A stretch of 64,000 nucleotides of DNA from WTFY01 sp965220875 (GCA_965220875.1 OZ244849.1:1798001-1862000), one strand, 5' to 3'; shown: positions 26,227 through 35,999, counted from the first letter of the stretch. The notes: a model not told the origin generated them from the sequence alone. Made by a program: numbers and translations.

Positions 26227-27720
26227 TCATGTTGCCTTATGTGCAAGTTCATCTTTGTGAGCTTCTAGCAACTTATCCATATCAAATTCTTCTCGGCTAA
26301 ACAATCCTGCAATCACTACGATTCCTGCACTAATAGCCAATATTGAAAATGTACCTACCATCTCTCCATACAAATGTCGAAGTGGCATACCAATCACAAT
26401 CGCTAAAACTATTCCTAGAACAAAACCAGCGGTATTGGTTCTTCTCCAAACAATCGCAAGTATTAGCGGCAGGAGTATGGATGTTTTCAATGCATAGGTT
26501 GTTAGAACCAGCGTAGTGAAATCGACTCCTGATAGCACAATGATACCCGAGATCACACCACCCAAGATCATTCCGAATCTTGTGATATAGAACAAGGTTT
26601 TCTCACGCGTACCTGTTGCAAACCGTTTAACGATATCTATCGCAATAATGGAAGACAATGCAGATGCTGCTCCGTCAATTGTCGAATAGCATGCTGCTAA
26701 TATCACCAGTACATAGGTCAGAATTAGGATCAAGGGTAGACCAATATGCGACACCATATACGGTCCAACTGCAACTATATCTCCTCCCAACTCTTCAGGA
26801 GTCAGGCCAAATGCCAAGCCTGCAAGCCCTAGCATACCCAAACATATTGGGATCGGATAGAAGAGCGCACCGCCCCACAAGAATGTCCTTGTAACTTGTT
26901 CTTTACGTACGGCCCACACCTTCTGCCAAAAGGTCTGATCTGCCACGACTGCTGCAAGCAAGCCGAATGCCAGAGTAATTCCAAAACCAGCTGCTGCATC
27001 AGCTTCGAATACTGATAAATTGGTGGGGTCTGCAGCTCTTACAGCTTCAAATACAGCAGTTGCACCACCACTTATATGTGCATAAACGGCTACAACTACA
27101 ATAGCTGCGGGTGTGGTAATCATCCAGGTATTGAAAGTCCCTGTCATCACACTAGTCCATAGCCCCCCAAAGAAGACATAGGTCATAACAACTACCACTG
27201 TCAGAATTACAACTGTTTGCCAATCTATGGGGAACACTGTTGACATCACAACAGATGTACCTTTTATATTGATAAGAGTTTCCAGGAGAATTCCGAAAAT
27301 CATCGCAATTGTGACAACTATAGATGCAGCCTTCGACCCGCCGAATCTAGTGTGAGCAAATTGGCTGATGGTATAGCCTTCTGGCATCTTTCTTCTTAGA
27401 ATCCTGGCCAACGGCACCATAGCCATAATTGCGAAACCATTTGGCACTACGAACCAGAAAAGTCCAGATAGCCCCCATTGATAAGTCATCGCAGAACTCA
27501 TCATAACTGCCATGGCCCATGTCCAAACCGAGATGACCGCTCCTACACCGAAGCCAAGACCAACCTTTCGGTTTGATATGATGAAATCATGCGTCGATTT
27601 GATAAGGCCGTGTTTGATTATAAATGCGAGTATGAGGAATAACAGACCAAACCCAATCATCAAGGAAAATCCCAGACCGGCAGTCAAACCCTCAGATGCA
27701 ACTAAGACCGACTTATCCAT
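26227..27720 (-). CDS. Sodium:solute symporter family transporter
   Basis: A 497-residue inner-membrane transporter with about 13 hydrophobic segments. The SSS family signature is visible in DFIISNRKVGLGFGVGAVIS near residue 45 and in LAACYSTIDGAASALSSIIAIDIVKRF near residue 350. The overall look recalls the urea-active Dur3-like branch (ISVWTWAMAVMMSSA, GLSGLFWFVVPNGFAI), but substrates in this family vary widely. A strong GGGAGGAGG Shine-Dalgarno precedes the ATG. With the downstream flavin monooxygenases it suggests uptake and oxidation of a small organic compound; this is inference. Confidence 0.85.
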   Translation of the reverse strand: MDKSVLVASEGLTAGLGFSLMIGFGLLFLILAFIIKHGLIKSTHDFIISNRKVGLGFGVGAVISVWTWAMAVMMSSAMTYQWGLSGLFWFVVPNGFAIMAMVPLARILRRKMPEGYTISQFAHTRFGGSKAASIVVTIAMIFGILLETLINIKGTSVVMSTVFPIDWQTVVILTVVVVMTYVFFGGLWTSVMTGTFNTWMITTPAAIVVVAVYAHISGGATAVFEAVRAADPTNLSVFEADAAAGFGITLAFGLLAAVVADQTFWQKVWAVRKEQVTRTFLWGGALFYPIPICLGMLGLAGLAFGLTPEELGGDIVAVGPYMVSHIGLPLILILTYVLVILAACYSTIDGAASALSSIIAIDIVKRFATGTREKTLFYITRFGMILGGVISGIIVLSGVDFTTLVLTTYALKTSILLPLILAIVWRRTNTAGFVLGIVLAIVIGMPLRHLYGEMVGTFSILAISAGIVVIAGLFSREEFDMDKLLEAHKDELAHKAT

Positions 27721-28540
27721 AATGCCTCCTCCCGTGCAATGGTTGGCATTTTGCTAGTCAACTAGCTACGGCTAGCAACTAATTAAATTTTTATCTGTGC
27801 TTGCCCTTAGTTGATGCATTCACTTTTGGCAAGTATTCTTTTGGGTAGTCTATTCTATTATGGATATATTTTCCATTACTATTGGGTAAGTCTTCATCAT
27901 TATTACTTATCAGTTTCTATCAATTAAACTTTACTTTCTGTGACAATCGCATCGATACACACATACACACAAACTTTCAGATTAGGGTCGCTTGCAACTG
28001 ATACCCTGTCCTTCGTTACAACAATACATCCATGACATTAATACCGAGTTTTATCTTATGTGATACTGCAAAATATTGCCCCGATGCTGATAGCAACACG
28101 CTGTGAAACTCTCTTCTTACGCCTGATATTGTTTACATTACCAGCTTTATTCACACCTGCGTGGCAGTGAACGTGTACATGCTCCTTATACAGTTTTCCC
28201 TGGCAGAATTGTCTAAGGCCAATCAAGACAAACAACAGTCACAAATCAAATTTGATCAACCGTATGGACAAGCAAGGCGGCAGTTAACACTCATGCACCA
28301 GGTTTTCTAGACTGTAGTCAGGTCGTACCAGTAATTACAATGCACACAGAGGATATTCTGTTGGCAGTGGCATGGCGCAGAGAACTCCAGAAGATGCCTG
28401 AAGGTACTGAAAGCCGAAGTCAGCACGGTAGACCCAGTCCTAATGGAAGTCCATGTAGTGACTCTGAAGTGAAGAAGTATGGCGATCAGGCGTGTGATGT
28501 GGTGGAGACGTCTCAAGCGTTGGAATGCAGTTTTGCCAAG
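27721..28540. other. 820-bp region without recognisable gene
   Basis: The spacer between the symporter and a 91-residue hypothetical gene has frequent stops in all frames apart from short unconvincing runs near 28307-28558. It must hold the symporter promoter. No repeat, tRNA or clear relic was recognised. It looks like decayed accessory DNA. Confidence 0.4.
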
Positions 28541-28816
28541 TTACTTATCGGCTTCTGATTGTTCAATCAATGCTAATACAGCCTTATAAACGGCCTCATT
28601 AAAGTCACTGCCTTTACAGTCAATATTCTTGTCAATTTTGCAATATACTGGTGGAAACTGTTTCGTAAATACCTGATGGTCACGCTCTTCCAGTTTATGG
28701 ATCAACTTCCACGCATCATCTCTGTTTTTGCAAAAATCAAGTGGCGTACTTAATTCCTCTTCACTAAAAAATGCTTTACAAATTTTTGAATTTATCTCCG
28801 AACAGTCGATTGACAT
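28541..28816 (-). CDS. Hypothetical 91-residue protein, phage ABA-sandwich-like
   Basis: A small soluble protein. I start it at the ATG at 28816 (MSIDCSEINSK) because a GAGGGG Shine-Dalgarno lies about 9 nt upstream; an upstream start at 28837 lacks one. The segment PLDFCKNRDDAWKLI followed later by DFNEAVYKAVLALIE recalls phage NinX/ABA-sandwich proteins, where P-x-DAW and a C-terminal helix recur. The match is weak and no other phage gene is near. The protein has five cysteines. Confidence 0.5.
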   Translation of the reverse strand: MSIDCSEINSKICKAFFSEEELSTPLDFCKNRDDAWKLIHKLEERDHQVFTKQFPPVYCKIDKNIDCKGSDFNEAVYKAVLALIEQSEADK

Positions 28817-29128
28817 ACTGAAATACCCCTCAACCAATGAAACCTCAGTACAAAATTTACTTTGCCTGATAAAAACTGTTTAAAATTTCATTTAAAATTC
28901 TTATAAAACTATGATATTTTTGATGCACTTCCGAATACTGTAAGATATGATTTTTTATATAAAACATATTTTAATTATGCTCAATTTAGCGAAGACTATC
29001 AAAGAGCAGATTTTTGCTTTTTTTCTTCAAGTGAGATGTATATTGAAATTAGTTCGCCTTTCAAATTCTTTCAATTACCACCTGTAAGATACTCAGTACA
29101 CATGACAATCTAAGGCAAGGGGTTTGGT
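28817..29128. other. Very AT-rich spacer
   Basis: About 312 bp of strongly AT-rich DNA between the divergent hypothetical gene and the lipoprotein gene. It probably contains promoters for both. Poly-A/T tracts near 28860-28990 could bend DNA. No gene is seen. Confidence 0.4.
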
Positions 29129-29482
29129 ATGCTACGAACAAGTTTACTAAAGTATTCTGCAGTAATTTTGCTGTTAACTACTACAATCACCGGATGCGAA
29201 GTCCTTCAGAGAACGCTTGAACAGGAAGAAATGAATGTATATTTCTATACGCCTGAAGGAGAAGAGATGTACTTGGGAGTAGTTCGAGGCATATCACTTT
29301 GCAGGTCCGCAGTATTGGACAAGGCCAAGCTACTTAACTTTGAAGGTAAAGGCGGAATGCCTGCTAACCCTAAAAAGAACGAACAAATTCTTGCCAATGA
29401 ATCAAATACAGGCGGTCCAGGCTGGAATTATCACTGCTGTTGGAAAACCGTAACAGATACTTGTAAAGAAAAATTAAAATAG
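29129..29482 (+). CDS. Hypothetical lipoprotein
   Basis: A 117-residue exported protein. A basic start and hydrophobic stretch (SLLKYSAVILLLTTTITGC) end in a lipobox-like T-I-T-G-C, so Cys 23 is probably lipidated. The mature part has paired cysteines (SLCRSAV, HCCWKT, DTCKEK) that could form disulfides. I do not recognise the family. An AAGGGG Shine-Dalgarno precedes the ATG. It is monocistronic between two long non-coding spacers. Confidence 0.7.
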   Translation: MLRTSLLKYSAVILLLTTTITGCEVLQRTLEQEEMNVYFYTPEGEEMYLGVVRGISLCRSAVLDKAKLLNFEGKGGMPANPKKNEQILANESNTGGPGWNYHCCWKTVTDTCKEKLK

Positions 29483-30259
29483 TACGAACAAAGACTGAGC
29501 CTCTTCTAGCACCATATCGAATTTGCTCTAGGTCTCCACGGCCTTCTCTGCATACAATTGATTTGCGCAGGTAATCACAACTCGCAAATATACGTCAGCC
29601 GCCGTGAGTACTTGAAATTTCCATCTCACACGCTAGCAGTTCACTACCCTAAATCCAGTACCTTTACTTTTTCCTTGAATTCTAGTACCTGCTGAAGGTG
29701 ATCCAGCCCGCTGCACCATATGCCTGCCGGACTACTAGTGGCTTACATGGACCAAATTTTCGCCTGAGCATCACATGGCTCCGAAATACCCGAACACAAC
29801 TGAAAATAGGCCCACTCCCAGACTAGCAGCAGACGCAGCCTGCTTATCCGACCTGCAGCTAACACCCGAGCAAGCTCATCTCTGCTGCAGTTCCTTTAAT
29901 ATTCTCTTTCTTATCGTAACTGCTTGAATTTCTTTGCATGCTTCAACTCTAGCTCACTGTAACCCTTTTTTCGATAATTAGAGTGTCGCTTACAATATCC
30001 CTATCTCCTACATAAGCAGTCTATCCATGAACTGTTTTCGCACACCTTGACGATGTCACAGCTCGCCTCCTCTATTAAATAATGCTTGGGAGCCATGCTT
30101 TCCCCTCTACAGGGACCTAGTCATGGCAGTTCGCAAATATTTGGACTAATTTTTGTGGAAACCACTAACAGCATGTCTAAATTTGATGAAGACTACTTGA
30201 ATTTATTTAAAATACCCTTATGTTAGTAGCAATCGATTAACTCAAGCGAGCAATCTGCC
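29483..30259. other. 777-bp region without recognisable gene
   Basis: This spacer between the lipoprotein and the Bax-inhibitor-like gene has many stops in all frames and is less AT-rich than the spacer at 28.8-29.1 kb, which suggests former coding DNA. I could not recognise any family in it. The promoter of the downstream gene is expected near 30200. Confidence 0.4.
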
Positions 30260-30931
30260 ATGGACAACCCAAGACTTCATGCATCAAGCGCACCCCGTAC
30301 CAGCGCATTGTCAGCAAATAAAGTTCTTCGCAGCACATATGCGCTCTTATCAGCAACACTAATCTTCAGTGCTCTAATGGCTATGGTATCCACGATACTC
30401 AATGTTGGTCATGGAACTAGCTTAGCCTGCTCAGTTGCAGCATTGTTGTTGGTATGGTTTGTTCTACCCCGAACTGCTAACTCTGCAGCGGGAATAGGAG
30501 TGGTATTTGCTTTTACTGGCTTGCTTGGTTTTGGACTGGGACCCATACTCAACCATTACTTAAACATGGCATATGGATCAGAAGTAATAGCAACCTCCAT
30601 GGGTGGGACTGCAATTATATTCCTGGGGCTCTCAGCCTATGCATTAATTACACAGCGTGATTTCAGTTTCTTGGGCGGGTTTTTGTTTGCAGGATTGATC
30701 GTTGTATTGCTCGCCTCTCTTGCCGGTATATTTTTGAATATGCCTGGTCTCTGGCTCGCAATTAATGCTGCTGTAATTCTTATTTTCAGTGGCTTCATCC
30801 TGTTTGACACGAGCCGGATAATAAATGGTGGTGTGACCAATTATATTATTGCAACTACTTCAATCTATTTGAGCATATACAATATCTTTATTGCCTTATT
30901 GCATTTATTAGGCTTTGCTAGCAATGACTAA
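30260..30931 (+). CDS. Bax inhibitor-1/YccA family membrane protein
   Basis: A 223-residue inner-membrane protein with seven hydrophobic segments. Typical family features are VLRSTYALLSATLIFSALMA near residue 24, ALITQRDFSFLGGFL near residue 132, and SGFILFDTSRIINGG near residue 176, where the Asp belongs to the conserved BI-1 pair. In E. coli YccA modulates FtsH proteolysis, and other members conduct calcium. It is followed by a 59-residue membrane protein 12 bp downstream. Confidence 0.92.
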   Translation: MDNPRLHASSAPRTSALSANKVLRSTYALLSATLIFSALMAMVSTILNVGHGTSLACSVAALLLVWFVLPRTANSAAGIGVVFAFTGLLGFGLGPILNHYLNMAYGSEVIATSMGGTAIIFLGLSAYALITQRDFSFLGGFLFAGLIVVLLASLAGIFLNMPGLWLAINAAVILIFSGFILFDTSRIINGGVTNYIIATTSIYLSIYNIFIALLHLLGFASND

Positions 30932-30942
30932 ATTCAAGACTA

Positions 30943-31122
30943 ATGGATTGGCTAAAATTAGGATATGCCGCGCTAGTCATCGGACTGATCATTTTCATAT
31001 TTCCTGCTGTCAAGTACTGGCAGAAAAATAGTCCGAAAGCCAAACTTGATGACTGGCTAGCCTTCTTGCTACCCATCGGCTTGGTGTCAATACTCGTGAT
31101 TGGATTAATTTGGCTTATATAA
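30943..31122 (+). CDS. Conserved 59-residue two-segment membrane protein
   Basis: A short gene starting MDWLKLGYAALVIG, with hydrophobic segments at about residues 6-22 and 40-58 joined by KYWQKNSPKAKLDDW. I recall similar roughly 60-residue proteins (MDWLKLGY start, NSPK in the loop) in other gammaproteobacteria, with no known function. The ATG is 12 bp after the upstream stop, so the two are likely co-transcribed. Confidence 0.7.
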   Translation: MDWLKLGYAALVIGLIIFIFPAVKYWQKNSPKAKLDDWLAFLLPIGLVSILVIGLIWLI

Positions 31123-31182
31123 GCTTCAGTGCACATGAATGCAGTATGCATATCGCACTTGCCTGCTTACCATGTAATTCAA

Positions 31183-31665
31183 TTAATCCCTAAAATTTTC
31201 AAACTGCAGCGGAATATCCAGCTTAGCTTCTTTGAATATGCCGATAACCTTCTGGAGATCGTCACGTTTCTTCCCGGCAACACGCAACTTTTCACCCTGA
31301 ATAGAGGCTTGGACCTTGAGCTTTGACTCTCTGACGAGTTTGGCAAGTTTTTTTGCAGTCTCCTGGTCTATGCCTTGACGAATTGCCAGAAACTGCCGCG
31401 CACGCAAGTTCGCAACCTCAACACGTTCTCGTACTAAACATTTTATATCCAGCCCTCGCTTAGACATCTTCTGAATCAGAATTTCATAGATCTGGTCGAT
31501 ATGGAATTCAGATTGTGCTTCAATACGTATAGTTAAGTGCTCGTGAATGACTTTTGCATCAGTCCCCTTCAGGTCATATCGGTTAGAAATTTCACGGTTG
31601 GCCTGATCCAGTGCATTGGCCAGTTCATGAGTATCAACTTCTGAAACCGCATCAAATGAAGGCAT
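31183..31665 (-). CDS. yajQ: YajQ family nucleotide-binding protein
   Basis: A 160-residue soluble protein. The start MPSFDAVSEVDTHELANAL and the segments ISNRYDLKGTDAKV and KVQASIQGEKLRVAGKKRDDLQKVI (read in part) are diagnostic. Family members bind cyclic di-GMP or other nucleotides and act as regulators or chaperone-like factors. I place the start at the ATG at 31665, giving the normal length; longer in-frame extension upstream is not conserved in the family. It is divergent from the DUF423 gene, with 48 bp between. Confidence 0.93.
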   Translation of the reverse strand: MPSFDAVSEVDTHELANALDQANREISNRYDLKGTDAKVIHEHLTIRIEAQSEFHIDQIYEILIQKMSKRGLDIKCLVRERVEVANLRARQFLAIRQGIDQETAKKLAKLVRESKLKVQASIQGEKLRVAGKKRDDLQKVIGIFKEAKLDIPLQFENFRD

Positions 31666-31713
31666 TTCGATGCTTATCCTGATTCCGCAAAAAGTTCGGA
31701 TCATAGTGACTGC

Positions 31714-32103
31714 GTGATGATACACAGACTGGCAATCGTGCTTGGGTCCGGCAATGCTGCGTTGGCGATTCTGTTGGCTGCATATGCCACTCATTCGCTG
31801 AAGAATTCATGGCAAGAAGCAAGGTACCTGAATTTCCAGACTGCAATTGACTACCACCTTTACCACGCATTAAGTCTGATCATAGTTGGCATGATGCTCA
31901 ATCAGCGCCATGGAAGCAAGCTGCTAGAATTAGCCACTGCAGTCATGCTGGCTGGAATGGTCTTTTTCTGTGGCAGCCTTTATATGATGAGCCTAACAGG
32001 CATCGCATGGTTCGGGAATATCACTCCACTTGGTGGCATTACTCTGATCATTTCATGGTTCCTTGTAATGGCGACATATCTGCACTCAAAGCACACAGGC
32101 TAA
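31714..32103 (+). CDS. DUF423/YgdD family membrane protein
   Basis: A 129-residue protein with four hydrophobic segments. Typical family features are an N-terminal small-residue segment ending AYATHSL, then NFQTAIDYHLYHALSLI and FCGSLYMMSLTG. The function is unknown. The start is either the GTG at 31714 or the ATG at 31717. Confidence 0.85.
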   Translation: MMIHRLAIVLGSGNAALAILLAAYATHSLKNSWQEARYLNFQTAIDYHLYHALSLIIVGMMLNQRHGSKLLELATAVMLAGMVFFCGSLYMMSLTGIAWFGNITPLGGITLIISWFLVMATYLHSKHTG

Positions 32104-32154
32104 GTTTAACGGTACCTGGCCATGAGCACTGCAGGATTGGTCAATCAAGGGGTT

Positions 32155-32640
32155 TCAATCAACAAATACCTTGACCTCGTCACCAGTGCCTATCTTCCCT
32201 CCTTTCAGTACCACAGCAGTAACACCACCATGATTGCATACTGCATTGTACCCTCCATACCCAAGTGTCTGCTCAAGCTTCGCACAAGGCACACAGTTTC
32301 CTGTTACCTGAATAACTACTTCATTGATTCCAACTTTGTAGCCGCTGAGTACCGCAAGATTCAAGCCAGAAACAACTATATTCCTCCTGAGATGATGTGG
32401 GGTAACACTTTTCCCTCCTAGAAATGATGCAATCACAGCAAAGTACTCGTGCTGCACCAAGGTTACTTGCCTGTTGCTACCTGAATTCGAACACTCCTTG
32501 TCCCCTACTATCCCTACGTCACGTACTAACTCTGCAGAGCGCACGCTCGTAATTTGCTCATCTGAAGAGCCCCGAATACCAATCCACTCAATCTTCCCAT
32601 GCCTGGGGAAATATTTTTTAAACTTTGAACTTTGAGGCAT
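32155..32640 (-). CDS. MOSC domain protein
   Basis: A 161-residue protein carrying a MOSC domain, the sulfur-carrier domain of molybdenum cofactor sulfurases. Visible features are GDKECSNSGSNRQVTLVQHEYF, HHLRRNIVVSGLNLAVLSG, and the CVPCAKLEQTLG cysteine motif. The family includes YiiM-type proteins that reduce N-hydroxylated compounds with Moco. It begins 21 bp after the serS stop on the same strand, so it is probably in the crcB-serS unit. Confidence 0.9.
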   Translation of the reverse strand: MPQSSKFKKYFPRHGKIEWIGIRGSSDEQITSVRSAELVRDVGIVGDKECSNSGSNRQVTLVQHEYFAVIASFLGGKSVTPHHLRRNIVVSGLNLAVLSGYKVGINEVVIQVTGNCVPCAKLEQTLGYGGYNAVCNHGGVTAVVLKGGKIGTGDEVKVFVD

Positions 32641-32660
32641 ATTGCCACCTCCGGGGGCAT

Positions 32661-33941
32661 CTAGCTGGGTGAAATTACATCAAGCCCAGTCATATATGAT
32701 TGCAACACGCCGGGTATGCGAATGCCCGAAGATTGATCTTGGCAGTTCTCTAAAATGGCTGCCAGTGTCCTACCCGCTGCTAGCCCTGAACCATTCAGTG
32801 TGTGCAAAAACTCTGTGTTTCCAGTCACACTGTTCTTCCAGCGAGCTTTTAGCCTCCTAGTTTGAAAATCGAGAAAATTGCTGCATGAGGAAATTTCACA
32901 ATACGCATTCTTGCTTGGCAGCCATACTTCAATGTCATAAGTCTTAGCGGAAGCAAACCCTAGGTCGCCAGTACATAATGTCACCACACGATATGGCAGT
33001 TCTAACAGTTGTAGTATTTTCTCTGCGTCATTTGTCAATGACTCCAGTGCACGCCAAGATGCTTCTGGCTTCACAAGCTGAACGAGCTCTACCTTTTCAA
33101 ATTGATGCTGGCGAATCATTCCGCGCGTATCTTTCCCGTAAGATCCTGCTTCTGATCGGAAACAAGGTGTATGGCAGACAAACTTCACTGGCAATTCTTC
33201 TTCACTGGCAATGTAATCACGCCACAGGTTTGTGACAGGAACTTCTGCTGTGGGAATCAAGAATTGCTGGACAGAAGTGTCTAGTTTGAAAAGATCATCT
33301 CCAAATTTTGGAAGCTGCCCCGTACATATCAAGCTCTGGTCATTGACAATATAGGGAACATAGATCTCTTTGTACCCGTGTTGGGAAATATGCGTATCCA
33401 GCATAAACTGGATCAAAGCACGGTGGAGTTTAGCAACTTGACCATGCATGGTGACAAACCGGCTGCCTGCAACCTTGGCAGCCAACTTAAAGTCCAAGCC
33501 ACCTAAGCGCTCGCCTATGCTCACATGATCCAGAGCTTCAAAATCAAATTTCGGAATAGTCCCCCACCTTTTTATCTCAATGTTATCTGAATCAGTTGAC
33601 CCATCCGGAACTGAGTCATGGGGAATATTAGGCAACTCCAAATTCCATGCATGAATTTCCCTCTTTAAACCCTCGAGCCTGATCTGGTTCACCTTTAGCT
33701 CATCAGTGATTTTTGTCATTTCTTCAAGCATCTCGGTAATGTCTTTTCCTGAAGATTTGGCATGGGCAATCAATTTGGAGCGCTTGTTACGCTGATTTTG
33801 CTGGTTCTCTGTTGTAGCCTGCAATTGCTTACGTAGTTGTTCCTTAGAGTGATACCAGTCCTTATCAATTTTGATACCACGACGGCCTAGCAGCATCGCA
33901 ACTTCATCAAGTTTTGTACGTAATAGCTTTGGGTCATGCAT
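32661..33941 (-). CDS. serS: Serine--tRNA ligase
   Basis: A 426-residue class II synthetase. A long N-terminal antiparallel coiled coil covers about residues 30-105. Motif 2 is in CFRSEAGSYGKDTRGMIRQH and motif 3 in GSGLAAGRTLAAILEN. The length is normal. It lies 19 bp downstream of crcB, as in other gammaproteobacteria, and its tRNA-Ser substrate is also encoded in this window. Confidence 0.98.
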   Translation of the reverse strand: MHDPKLLRTKLDEVAMLLGRRGIKIDKDWYHSKEQLRKQLQATTENQQNQRNKRSKLIAHAKSSGKDITEMLEEMTKITDELKVNQIRLEGLKREIHAWNLELPNIPHDSVPDGSTDSDNIEIKRWGTIPKFDFEALDHVSIGERLGGLDFKLAAKVAGSRFVTMHGQVAKLHRALIQFMLDTHISQHGYKEIYVPYIVNDQSLICTGQLPKFGDDLFKLDTSVQQFLIPTAEVPVTNLWRDYIASEEELPVKFVCHTPCFRSEAGSYGKDTRGMIRQHQFEKVELVQLVKPEASWRALESLTNDAEKILQLLELPYRVVTLCTGDLGFASAKTYDIEVWLPSKNAYCEISSCSNFLDFQTRRLKARWKNSVTGNTEFLHTLNGSGLAAGRTLAAILENCQDQSSGIRIPGVLQSYMTGLDVISPS

Positions 33942-33959
33942 AACGAAATAATCCTGTCA

Positions 33960-34361
33960 TCATAGATTACGTGCCAAAGCTACACCCAAATAACACGCTG
34001 CAATACATGTGACTACGCTTAGAAGCACATTGCTCACAGCACTCAACAAGCTGCCCTGTTGCATTAACCCCAGAGTCTCAAGTGAAAATGCAGAAAATGT
34101 AGTAAACCCGCCAAGTAACCCAGCCATGATCATAAGCCTAACCTCTACAGATACGAAATAGCGGTCTGACAGCATAACGAAAAGGAAGCCAATCAAAAAT
34201 GATCCGATTGTATTTACAATCAAAGTGCCATAAGGGAATTCATCACCCAGCCAATAAACACTCTGCGACTGTATCAGATACCTGAGGATTGAACCTAGAG
34301 CTCCTCCTGCACCGATTCCAAGCAGAGTCAGTGCAGAGCTTCCTATCCAGGCTTTTCCCAT
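33960..34361 (-). CDS. crcB: Fluoride channel CrcB/FluC
   Basis: A 133-residue membrane protein with four segments. Conserved motifs are GGALGSILRYL, GTLIVNTIGSFLIGFL and GLLGGFTTFSAFSLE, which carry the pore Asn, the Phe box and the sodium-site Gly/Thr residues. It exports fluoride as a dual-topology dimer. No fluoride riboswitch was recognised upstream, in the 158 bp before glcD. Confidence 0.96.
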   Translation of the reverse strand: MGKAWIGSSALTLLGIGAGGALGSILRYLIQSQSVYWLGDEFPYGTLIVNTIGSFLIGFLFVMLSDRYFVSVEVRLMIMAGLLGGFTTFSAFSLETLGLMQQGSLLSAVSNVLLSVVTCIAACYLGVALARNL

Positions 34362-34519
34362 GACTGTGATTTACGACAAGTGGTAATGATCAATGGTATA
34401 TTGACAGAATGAGGGGTTGCGAGTGGCCGCAATTATATTGAAATCAATATAAAGATCAATTCTGTATATTCCTTGCTCCCCAGGCACTGTTTACACCTGA
34501 AAAGCAAATTCAGACTTAC

Positions 34520-35986
34520 ATGAAGACACCAGACAACTTATCAAATTTGGTAAAGCAATTTTGCCAAATTCTGCCAAAAGATTCAGTTTTGGCAAAAAAA
34601 GAACAGCTAAGTGTCTACGAATGCGATGCACTTACTGCTTACAGACAAATACCGCGAATTGCATTGCTGCCTGAAACCCAAGAGCAAATTAAGGCCATCA
34701 TCAAAATCTGCAAGAAATTACAACTCCCCGTAGTTGTCAGAGGAGCCGGTACAAGCCTTTCCGGAGGTGCACTACCTCATGCTCAAGGAGTTTTACTAAA
34801 CACGGCAAAACTGAACAGAATTCTGGAAATTGATCCAAAAAACCGAACCGCTACTGTAGAGCCGGGAGTGACTAATGTGGCGATTTCCGAAGCCGTAAAA
34901 CCTCTTGGGCTTTACTACGCTCCTGACCCTTCCTCACAAATTGCATGCACAATCGGGGGCAATATAGCTGAAAACTCAGGAGGTATTCACTGCCTTAAAT
35001 ATGGCTTGACTGTTCATAACATTTTGGCCCTGAAAATTTTGACTATTGATGGAGAAATTTTAGACTTAGGAGGAAAGCACTTTGACTCGCCTGGTTTTGA
35101 TTTACTTGCACTGATGAATGGTTCTGAGGGCATGCTGGGTGTCGTGTTACAGGCTACAGTCAGATTGCTGCCTGAACCAGACGGCCGAAAAGTCTTGCTT
35201 GCAGCGTTTGACAGGATACAAGATGCTGGTAATGCAGTGGCTGCAATTATTTCAAGCGGGATCATTCCTGCAGGACTTGAAATGATGGACAGCTTTACTG
35301 TAATGGCAACTGAGAAATACTGTAACCTTGGTTACCCAAAAGATGCTGCGGCTATTTTGATTTGCGAGCTGGATGGCTTTGAGGAGGACATCCAGAACCA
35401 GGTCCTGCACACCCAGAAAATACTTGGCAACCATAACGCAACTGAAATTCGCCTGGCAAAAAACAAGGATGAAGAAGAAAAATTCTGGAAAGGTCGCAAG
35501 TCCGCTTTTCCGGCACTGGGCAACTTGTCTCCAGACTACTATTGTATGGATGGGACCATTCCTCGCAAACATTTGGCCAATGTACTGGAGGAAATCAATT
35601 CCCTGTCTAAAAAATATGGAATGAGTGTGGCAAATGTGTTCCATGCAGGAGATGGGAACCTACATCCTCTAATCCTCTATGATGCAAACCGTGCAGGTGA
35701 ATTAGAATCTGCTGAACAGCTTGGCAGCGAAATTCTCCAGCTCTGCGTCAAGATGGGTGGAAGTATCACTGGTGAGCATGGTGTAGGAGTAGAAAAGCTT
35801 GACCAGATGTGCGTGCAATTCAATTCCGCGGAACTACAAACATTTCATTCCATCAAATCAGCATTTGATGAGTACCAATTATTAAATCCTGGCAAGGCCA
35901 TTCCTACACTTCATCGATGTGCTGAGTTTGGAGCTATGCATGTACATGGTGGTGAAATCCCACATGCAGACCTGCCACGTTTTTAG
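34520..35986 (+). CDS. glcD: Glycolate oxidase subunit GlcD
   Basis: A 488-residue FAD-linked subunit that oxidises glycolate to glyoxylate. The PP-loop FAD site is VVVRGAGTSLSGGALP near residue 75, a second FAD motif is TIGGNIAENSGGIHCLKYG, and the C-terminal metal and substrate motifs are VFHAGDGNLHPL and TGEHGVGVEK. It is the first gene of a glcDEF operon and 13 bp ahead of glcE. D-lactate dehydrogenase is the alternative for the family, but the following glcE and glcF support glycolate oxidase. Confidence 0.94.
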   Translation: MKTPDNLSNLVKQFCQILPKDSVLAKKEQLSVYECDALTAYRQIPRIALLPETQEQIKAIIKICKKLQLPVVVRGAGTSLSGGALPHAQGVLLNTAKLNRILEIDPKNRTATVEPGVTNVAISEAVKPLGLYYAPDPSSQIACTIGGNIAENSGGIHCLKYGLTVHNILALKILTIDGEILDLGGKHFDSPGFDLLALMNGSEGMLGVVLQATVRLLPEPDGRKVLLAAFDRIQDAGNAVAAIISSGIIPAGLEMMDSFTVMATEKYCNLGYPKDAAAILICELDGFEEDIQNQVLHTQKILGNHNATEIRLAKNKDEEEKFWKGRKSAFPALGNLSPDYYCMDGTIPRKHLANVLEEINSLSKKYGMSVANVFHAGDGNLHPLILYDANRAGELESAEQLGSEILQLCVKMGGSITGEHGVGVEKLDQMCVQFNSAELQTFHSIKSAFDEYQLLNPGKAIPTLHRCAEFGAMHVHGGEIPHADLPRF

Positions 35987-35999
35987 CATCTGAGTATGT

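Noticed and set aside
28307..28558. Overlapping open frames on both strands of 63-72 codons
   Set aside because: The compositions are not protein-like, neither frame has a good start or Shine-Dalgarno, and they overlap each other, so I treat them as chance frames in a long spacer.
34362..34519. Fluoride riboswitch upstream of crcB
   Set aside because: The 158-bp crcB-glcD spacer shows no recognisable conserved riboswitch core.
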